Shown here one piece after another: positions 37,112 to 45,115 of a stretch of 53,866 nt of DNA. Origin of the DNA: a virus; IMG/VR virus record IMGVR_UViG_3300031963_012638, positions 1-53,866 of that record; one strand, written 5' to 3'. Below the pieces are notes generated by a model that was not told where the DNA came from, searched no databases, and was given only the letters and a program-made list of their open reading frames with translations. Positions within the stretch are counted from its first letter, which is position 1. Each line of letters begins with the position of its first letter. The position numbers and the translations under genes were made by a program.

Positions 37112-38047
37112 TTACAAGTTAGTAAAATCTTTATTTTTATATTTTATTATTTGCTGATACCCATTAATCAATTCTTTTATGCCGGATTCTAGAGAAAAAT
37201 CTGGAGACCATCCATATGATTCTATTTTTTTATTTGACACTCTATAATTTCTTTGGTCAAAATCTTTTTTGAATTCATTTTGCACGATAACTAATTCAGG
37301 AATAAACTTTTTGATAGTTTCTGCTAATTGCAATTTATTTAAATTAGCATCAGAAAGACCTACATTGAAAGCGTTATTATTGCAATTTAGGTATCTATAT
37401 ATCATAAAAGAGAAAGCCTTAGAAACATCTCTTACATGAATATAATTTCTGATAAAATGAGATTCAAAAAGAACAAGATATCCATCAGTCAAAGATTTAA
37501 ATACAAGATCGTTAACTAAAAGATCCATTCTCATTCTATAAGACATACCAAAAACAGTAGCTAGTCTTAGAGCAATTCCATTTCCAGAGTCAAGAAGCGC
37601 TTTTTCGGCATCGCATTTGGTTTCTGCATAAAGAGATAGGGGTTTGAAAGGACTACTTTCTGTAATTATTTCAGAAGATGAGCCATATTGACTATTAGTA
37701 TTAGGCAATATGATTCTTTGGTTTTTACTAGAAAATTTAATTATATTTTTTATTTGATTTAGATTTATATCGATTGCGGCTTGGGGATTGCTTTTGCAAG
37801 CTGGCATTCCAACAATAGCTGCCAATGGTATAATTACATCATTTTCACTTACAAGTTTTTCTAAAAGAGATTTTTCTCTAACGTCTCCCAGTACAAATTT
37901 AAACAGTTTATTAGAAAAAAATCCGCTCAGAGATAACTGATTATAGCATAAATTATCTAAAATAGTTACTTCGTTACCTTCTTTAAGTAAGTTTTCAGTT
38001 AATACTGAGCCTAAATATCCCGCGCCCCCTGTGATTAAAATTTTCAT
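37112..38047 (-). CDS. NAD-dependent nucleotide-sugar epimerase/dehydratase (SDR)
   Basis: This 311-residue extended SDR has ITGGAGYLGSVLTENLL, DVREKSLLEKLV, PLAAIVGMPACKSNP, the catalytic SLYAETK (YxxxK) and RNYIHVRDVSKAF. It matches the GalE/RfbB class acting on NDP-sugars. Which epimerisation or dehydration it performs cannot be read from the motifs. It overlaps the nucleosidase gene by four bases. Confidence 0.82.
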   Translation of the reverse strand: MKILITGGAGYLGSVLTENLLKEGNEVTILDNLCYNQLSLSGFFSNKLFKFVLGDVREKSLLEKLVSENDVIIPLAAIVGMPACKSNPQAAIDINLNQIKNIIKFSSKNQRIILPNTNSQYGSSSEIITESSPFKPLSLYAETKCDAEKALLDSGNGIALRLATVFGMSYRMRMDLLVNDLVFKSLTDGYLVLFESHFIRNYIHVRDVSKAFSFMIYRYLNCNNNAFNVGLSDANLNKLQLAETIKKFIPELVIVQNEFKKDFDQRNYRVSNKKIESYGWSPDFSLESGIKELINGYQQIIKYKNKDFTNL

Positions 38048-38553
38048 ATTATGTTTTCTAGAGCTTTTCTCAGAAGATTTTTACCTTCTTTATAATTTTT
38101 AAGCCATTTAGTTGTTTGTTTTTCTTCACCTATTATATCAGAAATATATTTAAAACACAAAAATTTAAGTTCTTTTTGCATGCAAGTTTTGGCGAGAGCC
38201 GCCGCCTCCATATCGACACAATTTGCATAAATTTTTGGTTTTTCAGTTACAAAATTATCAAAAGTGCAACATGTTTTTTTATTAATTCCAAATACTATTT
38301 GCTCTTGTATATATCCGGGATAGTCTAATTGGCCGTCTATAAAAATACCGCATTCAACAATTGATCCAATTTCGCAATTTAATCCTCCAGCAGATCCTAA
38401 ATTTATAACAATATCTATTTTTGGATTAAGATTTAAGTAATTACACAAACCAATCGCAGCGTTTACTTTGCCGATTCCAGTGTAAATAATTGGAAAATCT
38501 TCGTCAAATGGAAACTCTTCTTTTATCGCAGAGACTATTATAAAATTTTTCAT
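38044..38553 (-). CDS. MTA/SAH-type nucleosidase (PNP_UDP_1 family), short form
   Basis: The 169-residue protein is shorter than the ~230 residues of bacterial MTAN. It keeps the key phrases: AIKEEF (Glu), YTGIGKVNAA, INLGSAGGLNCEIG, VDMEAAALAKTC (Glu that binds ribose) and FKYISD (catalytic Asp). It would hydrolyse adenine from methylthioadenosine, S-adenosylhomocysteine or 5'-deoxyadenosine. Its neighbours include a radical SAM enzyme and a methyltransferase, whose inhibitory by-products it could remove. An alternative is a related nucleoside or futalosine hydrolase. Confidence 0.78.
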   Translation of the reverse strand: MKNFIIVSAIKEEFPFDEDFPIIYTGIGKVNAAIGLCNYLNLNPKIDIVINLGSAGGLNCEIGSIVECGIFIDGQLDYPGYIQEQIVFGINKKTCCTFDNFVTEKPKIYANCVDMEAAALAKTCMQKELKFLCFKYISDIIGEEKQTTKWLKNYKEGKNLLRKALENII

Positions 38554-39092
38554 TTATCTCTTTCAGAAAGGATTGGATTGTTTATAGGCCAAAAAATATT
38601 ATATTTTGGGTCGTTCCATTTTACATGCATCTGGTCTTTTTGCGCAACGTATTCATGCGTAAATTTATAATGAAATAAGCATTCTTCACTGACACATAAA
38701 TGCGCATTAACGCACCCATTCGGTACAAGCACTTGGTACTTATTATGTTCTGTGAGAGTAAATGTTTGATGTTCACCGAATGTTTCAGAATCTTTCCTTA
38801 AGTCTATGACGGCAAAGTATATTGATCCTTTCAGACACTCTATAAGTTTCCATGTAAAAATATCTCCATGAAATCCACGCAAGACATCTTTTCTAGATTT
38901 AGAAAAACTATCTACTATAAATTTGGGGCTTGCTTTCGACCACCTTTCGCTAGAAGAAAAAATTTTTTGATAGGAGCAGTCGTTGTATCCTTCAAAATTT
39001 TCCCCTCTAAAATCGCTAAAAGTTTCTGGCTGAAGAACAAAAAGGTCTTTTATTTTGCAGTTATTCAAAGAACTTAGATTCAGAATTTTCAT
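38550..39092 (-). CDS. RmlC-like dTDP/NDP-sugar 3,5-epimerase (cupin)
   Basis: The 180-residue protein matches the RmlC fold: DFRGENFEGYN, the catalytic VLRGFHGDIFTWKLIECLKGSIYF, VIDLRKDSETFG, VLVPNGCVNAHLCVSE (His as base region) and a closing IFWPINNPILSERD. RmlC epimerises C3/C5 of 4-keto-6-deoxy sugars. Rml A, B and D are not in the window, so it may instead act on a GDP- or CDP-linked keto sugar from this operon. It overlaps the neighbouring glycosyltransferase gene by 32 nt. Confidence 0.87.
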   Translation of the reverse strand: MKILNLSSLNNCKIKDLFVLQPETFSDFRGENFEGYNDCSYQKIFSSSERWSKASPKFIVDSFSKSRKDVLRGFHGDIFTWKLIECLKGSIYFAVIDLRKDSETFGEHQTFTLTEHNKYQVLVPNGCVNAHLCVSEECLFHYKFTHEYVAQKDQMHVKWNDPKYNIFWPINNPILSERDK

Positions 39093-39798
39093 TTATATAA
39101 TCTATTAGTAATTTAGCTTCTTTAGATACATCAAAAGTCAGTGGGTTTATTACATTAGAAAAAAATTTATGTCTATATTCTTCGGCTACTTTATCAGGAG
39201 AACAAACCGCAGAAACAGTATTATGCAAAATATGATCTATTTTTATTTCTTGTAAATCTATAATTCTTTCTATTTCTTTATAGAGTCTGTATATAGAAGT
39301 GTCTCCTCCTAAAGTTTTAAAAGATTCATACATGAAAAACCCTAAAACCTCGGTCGCTTTTTTGGAAATTATTGGAAAAGAACAATATCCTGCGGTTATG
39401 TCTCTATCTGCGCTATTGCAGTGGGTTTTGCAATAATAAATATTATCAGAAAATCCATGAATTTCCTTGTATTCATTTATTTTATTTAAGGCTATTTCAT
39501 CCCAGCTTTTAGTTAAAATAGAGATATCATCGTTGCAAACAAAAAGATTTTCTCCTTTTGCAACTCTGACCATTCTGTTGTAAGAGGCAATTAAATTATC
39601 AGGCCTTGGACCTCTGATAAACCTTATATCCAGTCCAAAATTATTTTTAGAAATAGCGTGAGTTAGCTCGTCATCGTCATCATAAGTAATAATAATTTCT
39701 ATAGAATTTTTATCGCTTGTAGTTTGATAGACAGAATTTAAAAAATTTCTAAGTAGGTGAGGTCTATTTCTTGTATTTAGAAATAAAGAAAATTTCAT
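39061..39798 (-). CDS. Family-2-like glycosyltransferase
   Basis: The 245-residue GT-A protein opens FSLFLNTRNRPHLLRNFLNSVYQ and has EIIITYDDDDELTH and GENLFVCNDDISILT as nucleotide/metal-binding acidic motifs. The C-terminal helical region with GGDTSIYRLY is acceptor-specific. It is the second gene of the glycan operon after the GT9-like protein. The sugar specificity is unknown. Confidence 0.72.
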   Translation of the reverse strand: MKFSLFLNTRNRPHLLRNFLNSVYQTTSDKNSIEIIITYDDDDELTHAISKNNFGLDIRFIRGPRPDNLIASYNRMVRVAKGENLFVCNDDISILTKSWDEIALNKINEYKEIHGFSDNIYYCKTHCNSADRDITAGYCSFPIISKKATEVLGFFMYESFKTLGGDTSIYRLYKEIERIIDLQEIKIDHILHNTVSAVCSPDKVAEEYRHKFFSNVINPLTFDVSKEAKLLIDYINENSESKFFE

Positions 39799-39799
39799 A

Positions 39800-40576
39800 T
39801 CAATTTAGTTTTAAAAAGTCAATTAGCTTGTTTTTTTCAGAATAGGCATCTTTGAATCTAAAAACTTTCATAACATTGTCTTTTTCGTATTGATTAATAA
39901 AAAATTGATCTCTTATAGTATCCTCGAAATCTCCTAAAACGCAATATGTTGGTATTCTTGACATAGAAGACATTGTTTTAAAGCAGCTGTCTGTGCCAAA
40001 AAATTTACAGCAGAGTTTCACTAACTCCAAACAGGATTCAATGCTAATGTCAGTGTGTAGTATATTTTCAGACTGTGGTATTCCGTAAGACTCTAGTTGA
40101 GATTTAGATCCAAATATAATATAATTATAATTTTCGCTAATCATTTCTGAAACTATCTCTGGAGATAAATATTTTATAGGTAAATTGAAACGAGAATAAG
40201 TGTCGCAAGAAAAATTGCTTCCGAAAGGATGAATACCTATTATTGGTTTTTTATTAGAAAACTTTTTAATAAAAGATTCAGCTTCGTCTTTGAATTGTTG
40301 AGAAAAATTAATGTTAGAATAATAACTTCTGGGGCATTCTCTTATGTTGGTGGTAGAGTTTTCTCCATGGTTTTCAAGAATTTTATCTATTTGTTTATCG
40401 TGTTCTTCTATAGTATCAAAATAGTAAAAGAAAACATTTTCTGCATTTAAGTTTTTGAAAAAAGATTCGGCCTCTTTAAAATGTGTGTGGACAATAAATT
40501 CTTTGGTTTTGTTATTTTGTATAAACCAAGAGCATTGTAAAAAATCGCCCACCCCGCCTCTGACGTAAAATTTCAT
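39800..40576 (-). CDS. GT9 (heptosyltransferase-like) protein
   Basis: This 258-residue protein starts KFYVRGGVGDFLQCSWFI, the GGxGD loop of family-9 transferases. It continues with PIIGIHPFGSNFSCD (usually 'v.l.PGs'), IIFGSKSQLESYGI and CCKFFGTDSCFKTMSSMSRIPTYCVLGD, the C-terminal donor site. LPS heptosyltransferases are the best-known members, and the operon also carries heptose-activation-type enzymes. It is first in the long glycan operon, downstream of the palindromic region at 40591-40632. Confidence 0.75.
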   Translation of the reverse strand: MKFYVRGGVGDFLQCSWFIQNNKTKEFIVHTHFKEAESFFKNLNAENVFFYYFDTIEEHDKQIDKILENHGENSTTNIRECPRSYYSNINFSQQFKDEAESFIKKFSNKKPIIGIHPFGSNFSCDTYSRFNLPIKYLSPEIVSEMISENYNYIIFGSKSQLESYGIPQSENILHTDISIESCLELVKLCCKFFGTDSCFKTMSSMSRIPTYCVLGDFEDTIRDQFFINQYEKDNVMKVFRFKDAYSEKNKLIDFLKLN

Positions 40577-40590
40577 GTTATTAAAATGTA

Positions 40591-40632
40591 TTAGGGCCTA
40601 ACTATGGAAATTTCCATAAAATTAGACCCTAA
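40591..40632. terminator. Nested palindrome between RNR and the glycan operon, possible bidirectional terminator
   Basis: TTAGGGCCTAA (40591-40601) and TTAGACCCTAA (40622-40632) pair over 11 positions with one G-U/T-G mismatch. The enclosed loop contains a second perfect palindrome, TATGGAAATTTCCATA (40603-40618). The minus strand then has only a short T run; the plus strand has TTTTGTAATTTTTTATG. It sits after the RNR stop and before the first glycan gene. A terminator, transcript-processing site or operator are all possible. Confidence 0.45.
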
Positions 40633-40652
40633 TTTTGTAATTTTTTATGTGA

Positions 40653-42623
40653 TTAGCGGATTGGGCAAGCGCCAGTAGCGCACTCAGCCATATCTAGCAT
40701 TTCAGTGCTGTTGATAGATAAAGAAGATATTGGTTTAACTTTAGACGAAGCTAACAAATATGTTTCTTCGTCAATCTCTTGATAGGGAGCCTGCTTAAAT
40801 CCGTGGTTTTTAAACAGCAAGAAGCTAACGCTCTTTACATTATGCTCGTAATTTTCCTTAAGCCAAGCTTTTAATGAATCAAGTTCTTCTGGTTTATAAT
40901 AAGCAGTTACGGACACGGCGTTGTCAGACCAATCTGTTTGAAGCTTTTTCACCATGTCAAGCTGCTTCAAAACGTCCATATCTTTAGCCAAGATTGATCC
41001 TTCTGGTGTTTTGCATGGGAAATAAACAACAACAGTATCTCTGTTTTCTGTCCCGTCAAAATTAACAAGAAACTCAACATGATAACCCATGTCCTTACAA
41101 ATTTGAACTAACGCATCAGAACTAGACATGCGAACTGTGCGCATATAATATTGGCTAAATGCTGGATGTACTCCGGGGGTAGCTCCGCCAAGCAAGCTTA
41201 ATGTGCCGCTGGGTTTAACAGTCGTGAGCTTAATGCTTTCAGGCCATCCGCGCTTCTTGCTCCAAGCCCTATCAAAAGCGCGAAGAGCAACATAGCAATC
41301 ATCAAGCCAAGAAAGCTTATCAAGAGACTGACATACACCAGTAATGCCAAGGCCAAGGCGCATGTTCTTGTGAACGATTTTATTAGTTTCTTCATGGATG
41401 AAAGGGAGAGAAGCTATTGCTTTTTGAGTTTTATAAAGAAGCTGAGAGCAATCAAGAAGCTCTTCTTTACTAGAGATATTATTTAAATACAGTTCGCAAA
41501 GATTGCAGCATTCATAATTAGAAAGGCTAATTTCAGCGCATGGATTGGTCATTTCGCAATTATCTATATCTGTCGGATACATTGCGTTTTGAGAAATGTC
41601 GCCATCTTTAATTCTTCCGAATTTTTGAGAAAGCGGTAGATTAAAAAAGCCATAAGGCTCTCCGTTCGCGTATCCGCTGTCTGGGTTTATTTCATAGCCG
41701 TTTTTCCAAATTTCTTCAAGAACATGACTGTAGCTATCAGCATAAATAGTATTATTGCTCATAGCTCTCCAGTTTGGAACATTGCCAGTGCCCCAATTCT
41801 TTGCTCGCAAATAAAGAATGTCGTCAGGGTCGCCAAGAGCGATTTCAGCACTTCGACGAACATTACCAGCGACAACAATGCTGCCAATTATATTGCAGAT
41901 ATCTAGAACATCGAGCGAACGAAGTTTTTTGCCTTCTCTAGACTGGAAAATTTTTGTGATCTTATCGATTCCATCAATAAGGACTTGTGGGCCGCTAGCT
42001 TTTCCCCCAAAGCCTTTGATTGGTTCTCCATACCCTCTGATAAGAATGGTCGAATAAGAAAACGATTTGCCAGTGACATAAAAAGCATCCAAGACTTTAG
42101 ATAGCAAGTTAACCCAGCCTTCGCGCTTATCAGGGACAATGTAATCAGCATCTTTAGAGCCTTCATGAATAACCTTTACACTTTTCTTTATTTTAGGTAA
42201 CTCATGAACATCTTCTCTTCGGATACTATAACCAACGCCACCACCAAGCATCAGATTCTCAAAAAGAAACAAAAATGCATTAGGCTCTCGCATTGCTACA
42301 GCCCAGCAATTAAGCAATGAATTAGCCCCAAAGCGATCAACTGTAGATGTACCAAGCTGCCAAAGCATTCTTCCGGCAAAATTGCACTTTAGATTAAATA
42401 CATAATCATATATTCTTTCGGCCTCTTCTTCTGTGTATCCAGCGCCAATCTTTTGCGCCCCATTTACGCAACGCTCTACAGTTTCATGCCACTCTTCGGT
42501 AGAGCCATCTTCCTTGAGTCTTGCGTATGTTCTTTTGTAGACAACATAGCCCAAACCATTGAAGCCCCAGTTTGGTTGTTTGCCTTTATATTTTGAAATA
42601 AAATCTTTAGATAGAATGCTCAT
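40653..42623 (-). CDS. nrdJ: Adenosylcobalamin-dependent ribonucleotide reductase (class II, monomeric RTPR type)
   Basis: The 656-residue enzyme reduces ribonucleotides to deoxyribonucleotides. Motifs include NWGFNGLGYVVYKRTYAR, SLLNCWAVA (first active-site Cys), ENLMLGGGVGYSIRR, GNVRRSAEIALG, MTNPCAEISLSNYECCNL (NxCxE radical-site region), KPSGTLSLLGGATPGVHPAF and the C-terminal redox pair CATGACPIR. The open frame reaches a TTG at 42668, but that TTG is part of a -35 box (TTGACT), so I place the start at ATG 42623 before LSKDFISKYKGKQP. It supplies dNTP precursors with dUTPase and dNMP kinase, and needs host or environmental B12. Confidence 0.93.
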   Translation of the reverse strand: MSILSKDFISKYKGKQPNWGFNGLGYVVYKRTYARLKEDGSTEEWHETVERCVNGAQKIGAGYTEEEAERIYDYVFNLKCNFAGRMLWQLGTSTVDRFGANSLLNCWAVAMREPNAFLFLFENLMLGGGVGYSIRREDVHELPKIKKSVKVIHEGSKDADYIVPDKREGWVNLLSKVLDAFYVTGKSFSYSTILIRGYGEPIKGFGGKASGPQVLIDGIDKITKIFQSREGKKLRSLDVLDICNIIGSIVVAGNVRRSAEIALGDPDDILYLRAKNWGTGNVPNWRAMSNNTIYADSYSHVLEEIWKNGYEINPDSGYANGEPYGFFNLPLSQKFGRIKDGDISQNAMYPTDIDNCEMTNPCAEISLSNYECCNLCELYLNNISSKEELLDCSQLLYKTQKAIASLPFIHEETNKIVHKNMRLGLGITGVCQSLDKLSWLDDCYVALRAFDRAWSKKRGWPESIKLTTVKPSGTLSLLGGATPGVHPAFSQYYMRTVRMSSSDALVQICKDMGYHVEFLVNFDGTENRDTVVVYFPCKTPEGSILAKDMDVLKQLDMVKKLQTDWSDNAVSVTAYYKPEELDSLKAWLKENYEHNVKSVSFLLFKNHGFKQAPYQEIDEETYLLASSKVKPISSLSINSTEMLDMAECATGACPIR

Positions 42624-42638
42624 AGGATGATGGTTTAC

Positions 42639-42668
42639 ACAATATTCCCGGAAAATAGAATTAGTCAA
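42639..42668 (-). promoter_or_regulatory. Probable promoter of the RNR gene
   Basis: On the minus strand TTGACT (42663-42668) is followed after 16 nt by AATATT (42641-42646), or after 18 nt by TATTGT. The start ATG lies 17 nt further on, so unlike most promoters here a leader of about 10-12 nt is expected. The element overlaps the end of the FmdB-like gene. Confidence 0.45.
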
Positions 42669-43035
42669 GCTGAATCTTGGGCATTTCCGAAGGGTTTATC
42701 TTGTTTTTATATTTCATACCCCTGCGCTTTTTGGAATATTTTTCTTCTGCTTTTTGACGCACAGGATCAATACCACCGTTTTTTTCAGCTCTTTTGTTAC
42801 TTAATTCTTGAGAGTAGTCCCAAATTTCTCCAAGTGTGCCTTTCATTTTTCCTGTTTTTTCTATAAACTTTTCAGAAGAATCAACATCAATATCGGCATC
42901 AATTTGAGCGTTAGGTACTGTAAAGACTCTTTCATACTTAATTCCATCTTCAGAATGAACATGTTCTTCATTCATTTGCTGAAAAACAGAAACAATTTTG
43001 CCGGTTTTAGGGTTCTTAAATAGATAAATTGGCAT
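42661..43035 (-). CDS. FmdB-like small phage protein lacking zinc cysteines
   Basis: The 124-residue protein opens MPIYLFKNPKTGKIVSVFQ, followed by EEHVHSEDGIKYERVFTVPNAQIDADI. This is the arrangement of phage FmdB-related zinc-ribbon proteins, but without the CxxC pairs. The C-terminal half is highly charged and helical (KFIEKTGKMKGTLGEIWDYS, then Lys/Arg/Glu repeats). Similar proteins are common hypotheticals in large phages. It follows the glycosyltransferase at one base. No function can be given. Confidence 0.65.
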   Translation of the reverse strand: MPIYLFKNPKTGKIVSVFQQMNEEHVHSEDGIKYERVFTVPNAQIDADIDVDSSEKFIEKTGKMKGTLGEIWDYSQELSNKRAEKNGGIDPVRQKAEEKYSKKRRGMKYKNKINPSEMPKIQLD

Positions 43036-43036
43036 A

Positions 43037-44119
43037 TTAAATCATTGATAGCAGTTTATTAGCCGTATCTGAATACTTGAATTTTTCTTGGAGTTTTAAT
43101 CCTTCGTGATTAACTCTATCTGATTCGACCCTCTTAATCGCTTCTTCACAGCCAGCAATGAATTCATCTTCACTAAAATCAAAAATATTTCCCTGGTTGA
43201 ATGGCGCTCCCTTAGAGAAAAACTTTCCATCATAGACTTCAATTTTATTATTTGGCTCGACAATTATAGAGTTTTCTTTATTAGCCCACTCTTTGTAAGA
43301 TGTGGCATTTAAAACAACTGCGTGCTTGCCAAGCCCTACAGATTGAAACTCTGGAAGGCCCCAGCCTTCTGCGCCAGACATTGCGATAACGATATCTGAA
43401 GAATTTAGAAAATCATTGTAGGTGGAATTTTTTGGCATCGATGTCAAAAATGTAACGTTAAAAACGGGCTTGCCGTCTAACATATTTGAGAATACTCCTT
43501 TTAATTCAGCGGGGTCTTGATAAAACGGATTGTGTAAAGCGCATTGCAAAGAATATCTCTTATCTTTACCAAATTTTTTAATCCATGTCTTTACAATCTT
43601 TGTATGATGCTTGCGTTTTTCGTACTTGCCGCAAAGATTAAAAGTTATTCTTCCGTCATCAAAATATTTTTTATCTAAAATCTTAAAGTGATTAGAATCA
43701 AATCCAAGATGTACGATAGAAGAAGAAACGCCAGCGTCCGCGAAAACATCTTGAGTGTATTTTGAAGTCACGCAAACTTCGCTATTTTTTAAGATATTTG
43801 CTTCAATAGGAGTAAGTTGATCCGTTTCGTGGAAAGTTAAAAGAATTTGCCTATTTGAATATGTCCTGAGTGAATCATTAATATGCCAAAGTCTTATACA
43901 TGGAATATTTCTATTATGCTTCAATAGTGCTTCATTGTGATTTTTAATGATCCAGTTGGTAAAGTCTTGTTCAAAGTCATAAGCTGAAAAGTCTATCTGA
44001 TGGTCAGAAGATTTGAAAATATGTGGATTAAGCCCGAGCTTGTAAAACTCGTAAAGCAAATTAAAACTAACTTGGCCAAAGCTCAAAGAATTTAGCGGAA
44101 CTTGAACGGCAAATTGCAT
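43037..44119 (-). CDS. Group-1 (GT4) glycosyltransferase
   Basis: This is a 360-residue GT-B enzyme. N-terminal half: VQVPLNSLSFGQVSFNLLYEF and RQILLTFHETDQLTP. C-terminal half: GRITFNLCGKYEKRKHHTKIV and the donor-site SGAEGWGLPEFQSVGLGKHAVV with its acidic pair. Its ATG lies one base after the T run of a strong intrinsic terminator (44120-44149), so expression needs read-through, a promoter close to the previous stop (TATAAT at 44171-44176), or antitermination. It is separate from the main glycan operon. Acceptor unknown. Confidence 0.82.
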   Translation of the reverse strand: MQFAVQVPLNSLSFGQVSFNLLYEFYKLGLNPHIFKSSDHQIDFSAYDFEQDFTNWIIKNHNEALLKHNRNIPCIRLWHINDSLRTYSNRQILLTFHETDQLTPIEANILKNSEVCVTSKYTQDVFADAGVSSSIVHLGFDSNHFKILDKKYFDDGRITFNLCGKYEKRKHHTKIVKTWIKKFGKDKRYSLQCALHNPFYQDPAELKGVFSNMLDGKPVFNVTFLTSMPKNSTYNDFLNSSDIVIAMSGAEGWGLPEFQSVGLGKHAVVLNATSYKEWANKENSIIVEPNNKIEVYDGKFFSKGAPFNQGNIFDFSEDEFIAGCEEAIKRVESDRVNHEGLKLQEKFKYSDTANKLLSMI

Positions 44120-44149
44120 AAAAAAACCTACCTATTGTTATAGGTAGGT
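44120..44149 (-). terminator. Strong intrinsic terminator abutting a start codon
   Basis: On the minus strand the perfect 9-bp stem CCTACCTAT-AACA-ATAGGTAGG (44127-44148, plus one more A-T pair) is followed directly by seven T (44126-44120) and then by the ATG of the glycosyltransferase at 44119. It terminates transcripts of the DUF736-like gene and may act as an attenuator for the glycosyltransferase. Confidence 0.85.
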
Positions 44150-44171
44150 GAAAAGGATTTTCTACTTTTTA

Positions 44172-44468
44172 TTATAGAACTCCGTCGTCATCCTCAGACT
44201 CCGATTGCACTTTTTGGGCAAGTGCTGGAGAGGTTTTGCTAGCCTGATCCTTTTGCTTGTCCGAGCGATCAGAAGCATAAATCCGAAAATCTGGAGATTT
44301 ATCGGTTTTCTTTTCCTTGTTCGAGAAAATGACAATGTCAATCTTTCCCTCCAAAGAGGTGTTAATATGACCAGTCATATACTTCTGTGATTTATCCTTG
44401 CTGACTTTCGTCCACAAGGCGCCCAGTTCGCGGTTATCCCACTTGTTTTCAGTCTTGGTAGCATTCAT
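44172..44468 (-). CDS. DUF736-like small protein with acidic tail
   Basis: The protein has LGALWTKVSKDKSQKYMTGHIN, KIDIVIFSNKEKKTDKSPDFRIYAS, the layout of DUF736-like phage and plasmid proteins (short beta barrel ending PDyrI). A Ser/Glu/Asp-rich tail, ESEDDDGVL, follows, recalling SSB-type acidic tips. The open frame reaches a TTG at 44489, but that TTG overlaps the promoter spacer; the ATG at 44468 lies nine bases after the CATAAT box and is preferred (98 residues). Function is unknown. Single-strand binding or regulation is possible. It ends at a strong terminator. Confidence 0.65.
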   Translation of the reverse strand: MNATKTENKWDNRELGALWTKVSKDKSQKYMTGHINTSLEGKIDIVIFSNKEKKTDKSPDFRIYASDRSDKQKDQASKTSPALAQKVQSESEDDDGVL

Positions 44469-44477
44469 GCTAAACAC

Positions 44478-44505
44478 ATTATGACCCAAAAAACCAAAAA
44501 GTCAA
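44478..44505 (-). promoter_or_regulatory. Sigma70-like promoter of the DUF736-like gene
   Basis: On the minus strand TTGACT (44500-44505) overlaps the sigma-factor stop. A 16-nt spacer leads to CATAAT (44478-44483), and the ATG at 44468 is nine bases beyond it. Expected leader length is about 0-3 nt. Confidence 0.65.
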
Positions 44506-45110
44506 ACCAAATCGAAAGAATTTTTACTAAGAATCTTGTTTTTTAGGAAAACTCTAGCCTTTTCGTGCAGGTTGATTGCTGTCTGTGTGCTTATATTTAG
44601 TTTTTTAGCGATCTTATTCCATGTAACAGGTTTAGCCGTGTTAGAAAAATACCTTAATTTATATACCTCATTAACTCTAGGATCTTTGAAAGAAGAAAGA
44701 AGAGAAGACAAATAATCAAATAAATCATTATTCTTATCTGTTACAGTTAAGATATCTTTATTAATATAAACATCAACACCTAAACCCTCGTTCAAGATGT
44801 ATTTTTTGTTTGAATTAATGTAATTAAGAAAATGATATCTCGCACAGTTGCAAAACCAAGTTGAAAACTTCGTTTTCTGCTTCGCATCAAAAGACTGAAT
44901 TGCTTTGTAAAGAATAAAATCTTTTTCAGACTTTATCTCTTCTTTGCTCATTCCCATTCTGTTTAATGCTTGAGAATATTTTCTTGCGATAGAGAAATAA
45001 AAATTATCGTAAGAACCTGATAATTTTTCGAAACTGTCGTTGCAGTTATTATCTTTGATCTTATTAACTAAAACAAGATCAAGATCTTTAATAGATTTTG
45101 ATTTAGACAT
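44502..45110 (-). CDS. Phage RNA polymerase sigma-like factor
   Basis: The 202-residue protein has a region-2-like segment, ILYKAIQSFDAKQKTKFSTWFCNCARYHFLNYI (residues 67-99), with the FD.k...FSTW pattern of sigma factors. A C-terminal region-4-like helix-turn-helix follows, VTWNKIAKKLNISTQTAINLHEKA (residues 165-188). It probably redirects RNA polymerase to a phage promoter class. Unlike most genes here it has a clear ribosome site, AAGGA (45119-45123), eight bases before the ATG. It is preceded by a 450-nt structured non-coding segment that may control it. Confidence 0.72.
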   Translation of the reverse strand: MSKSKSIKDLDLVLVNKIKDNNCNDSFEKLSGSYDNFYFSIARKYSQALNRMGMSKEEIKSEKDFILYKAIQSFDAKQKTKFSTWFCNCARYHFLNYINSNKKYILNEGLGVDVYINKDILTVTDKNNDLFDYLSSLLSSFKDPRVNEVYKLRYFSNTAKPVTWNKIAKKLNISTQTAINLHEKARVFLKNKILSKNSFDLV

Positions 45111-45115
45111 AAACT

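Noticed and set aside
42624-42668. TTG start for ribonucleotide reductase 15 codons upstream
   Set aside because: The TTG is the beginning of a TTGACT -35 box, and the added residues are not typical of the family.
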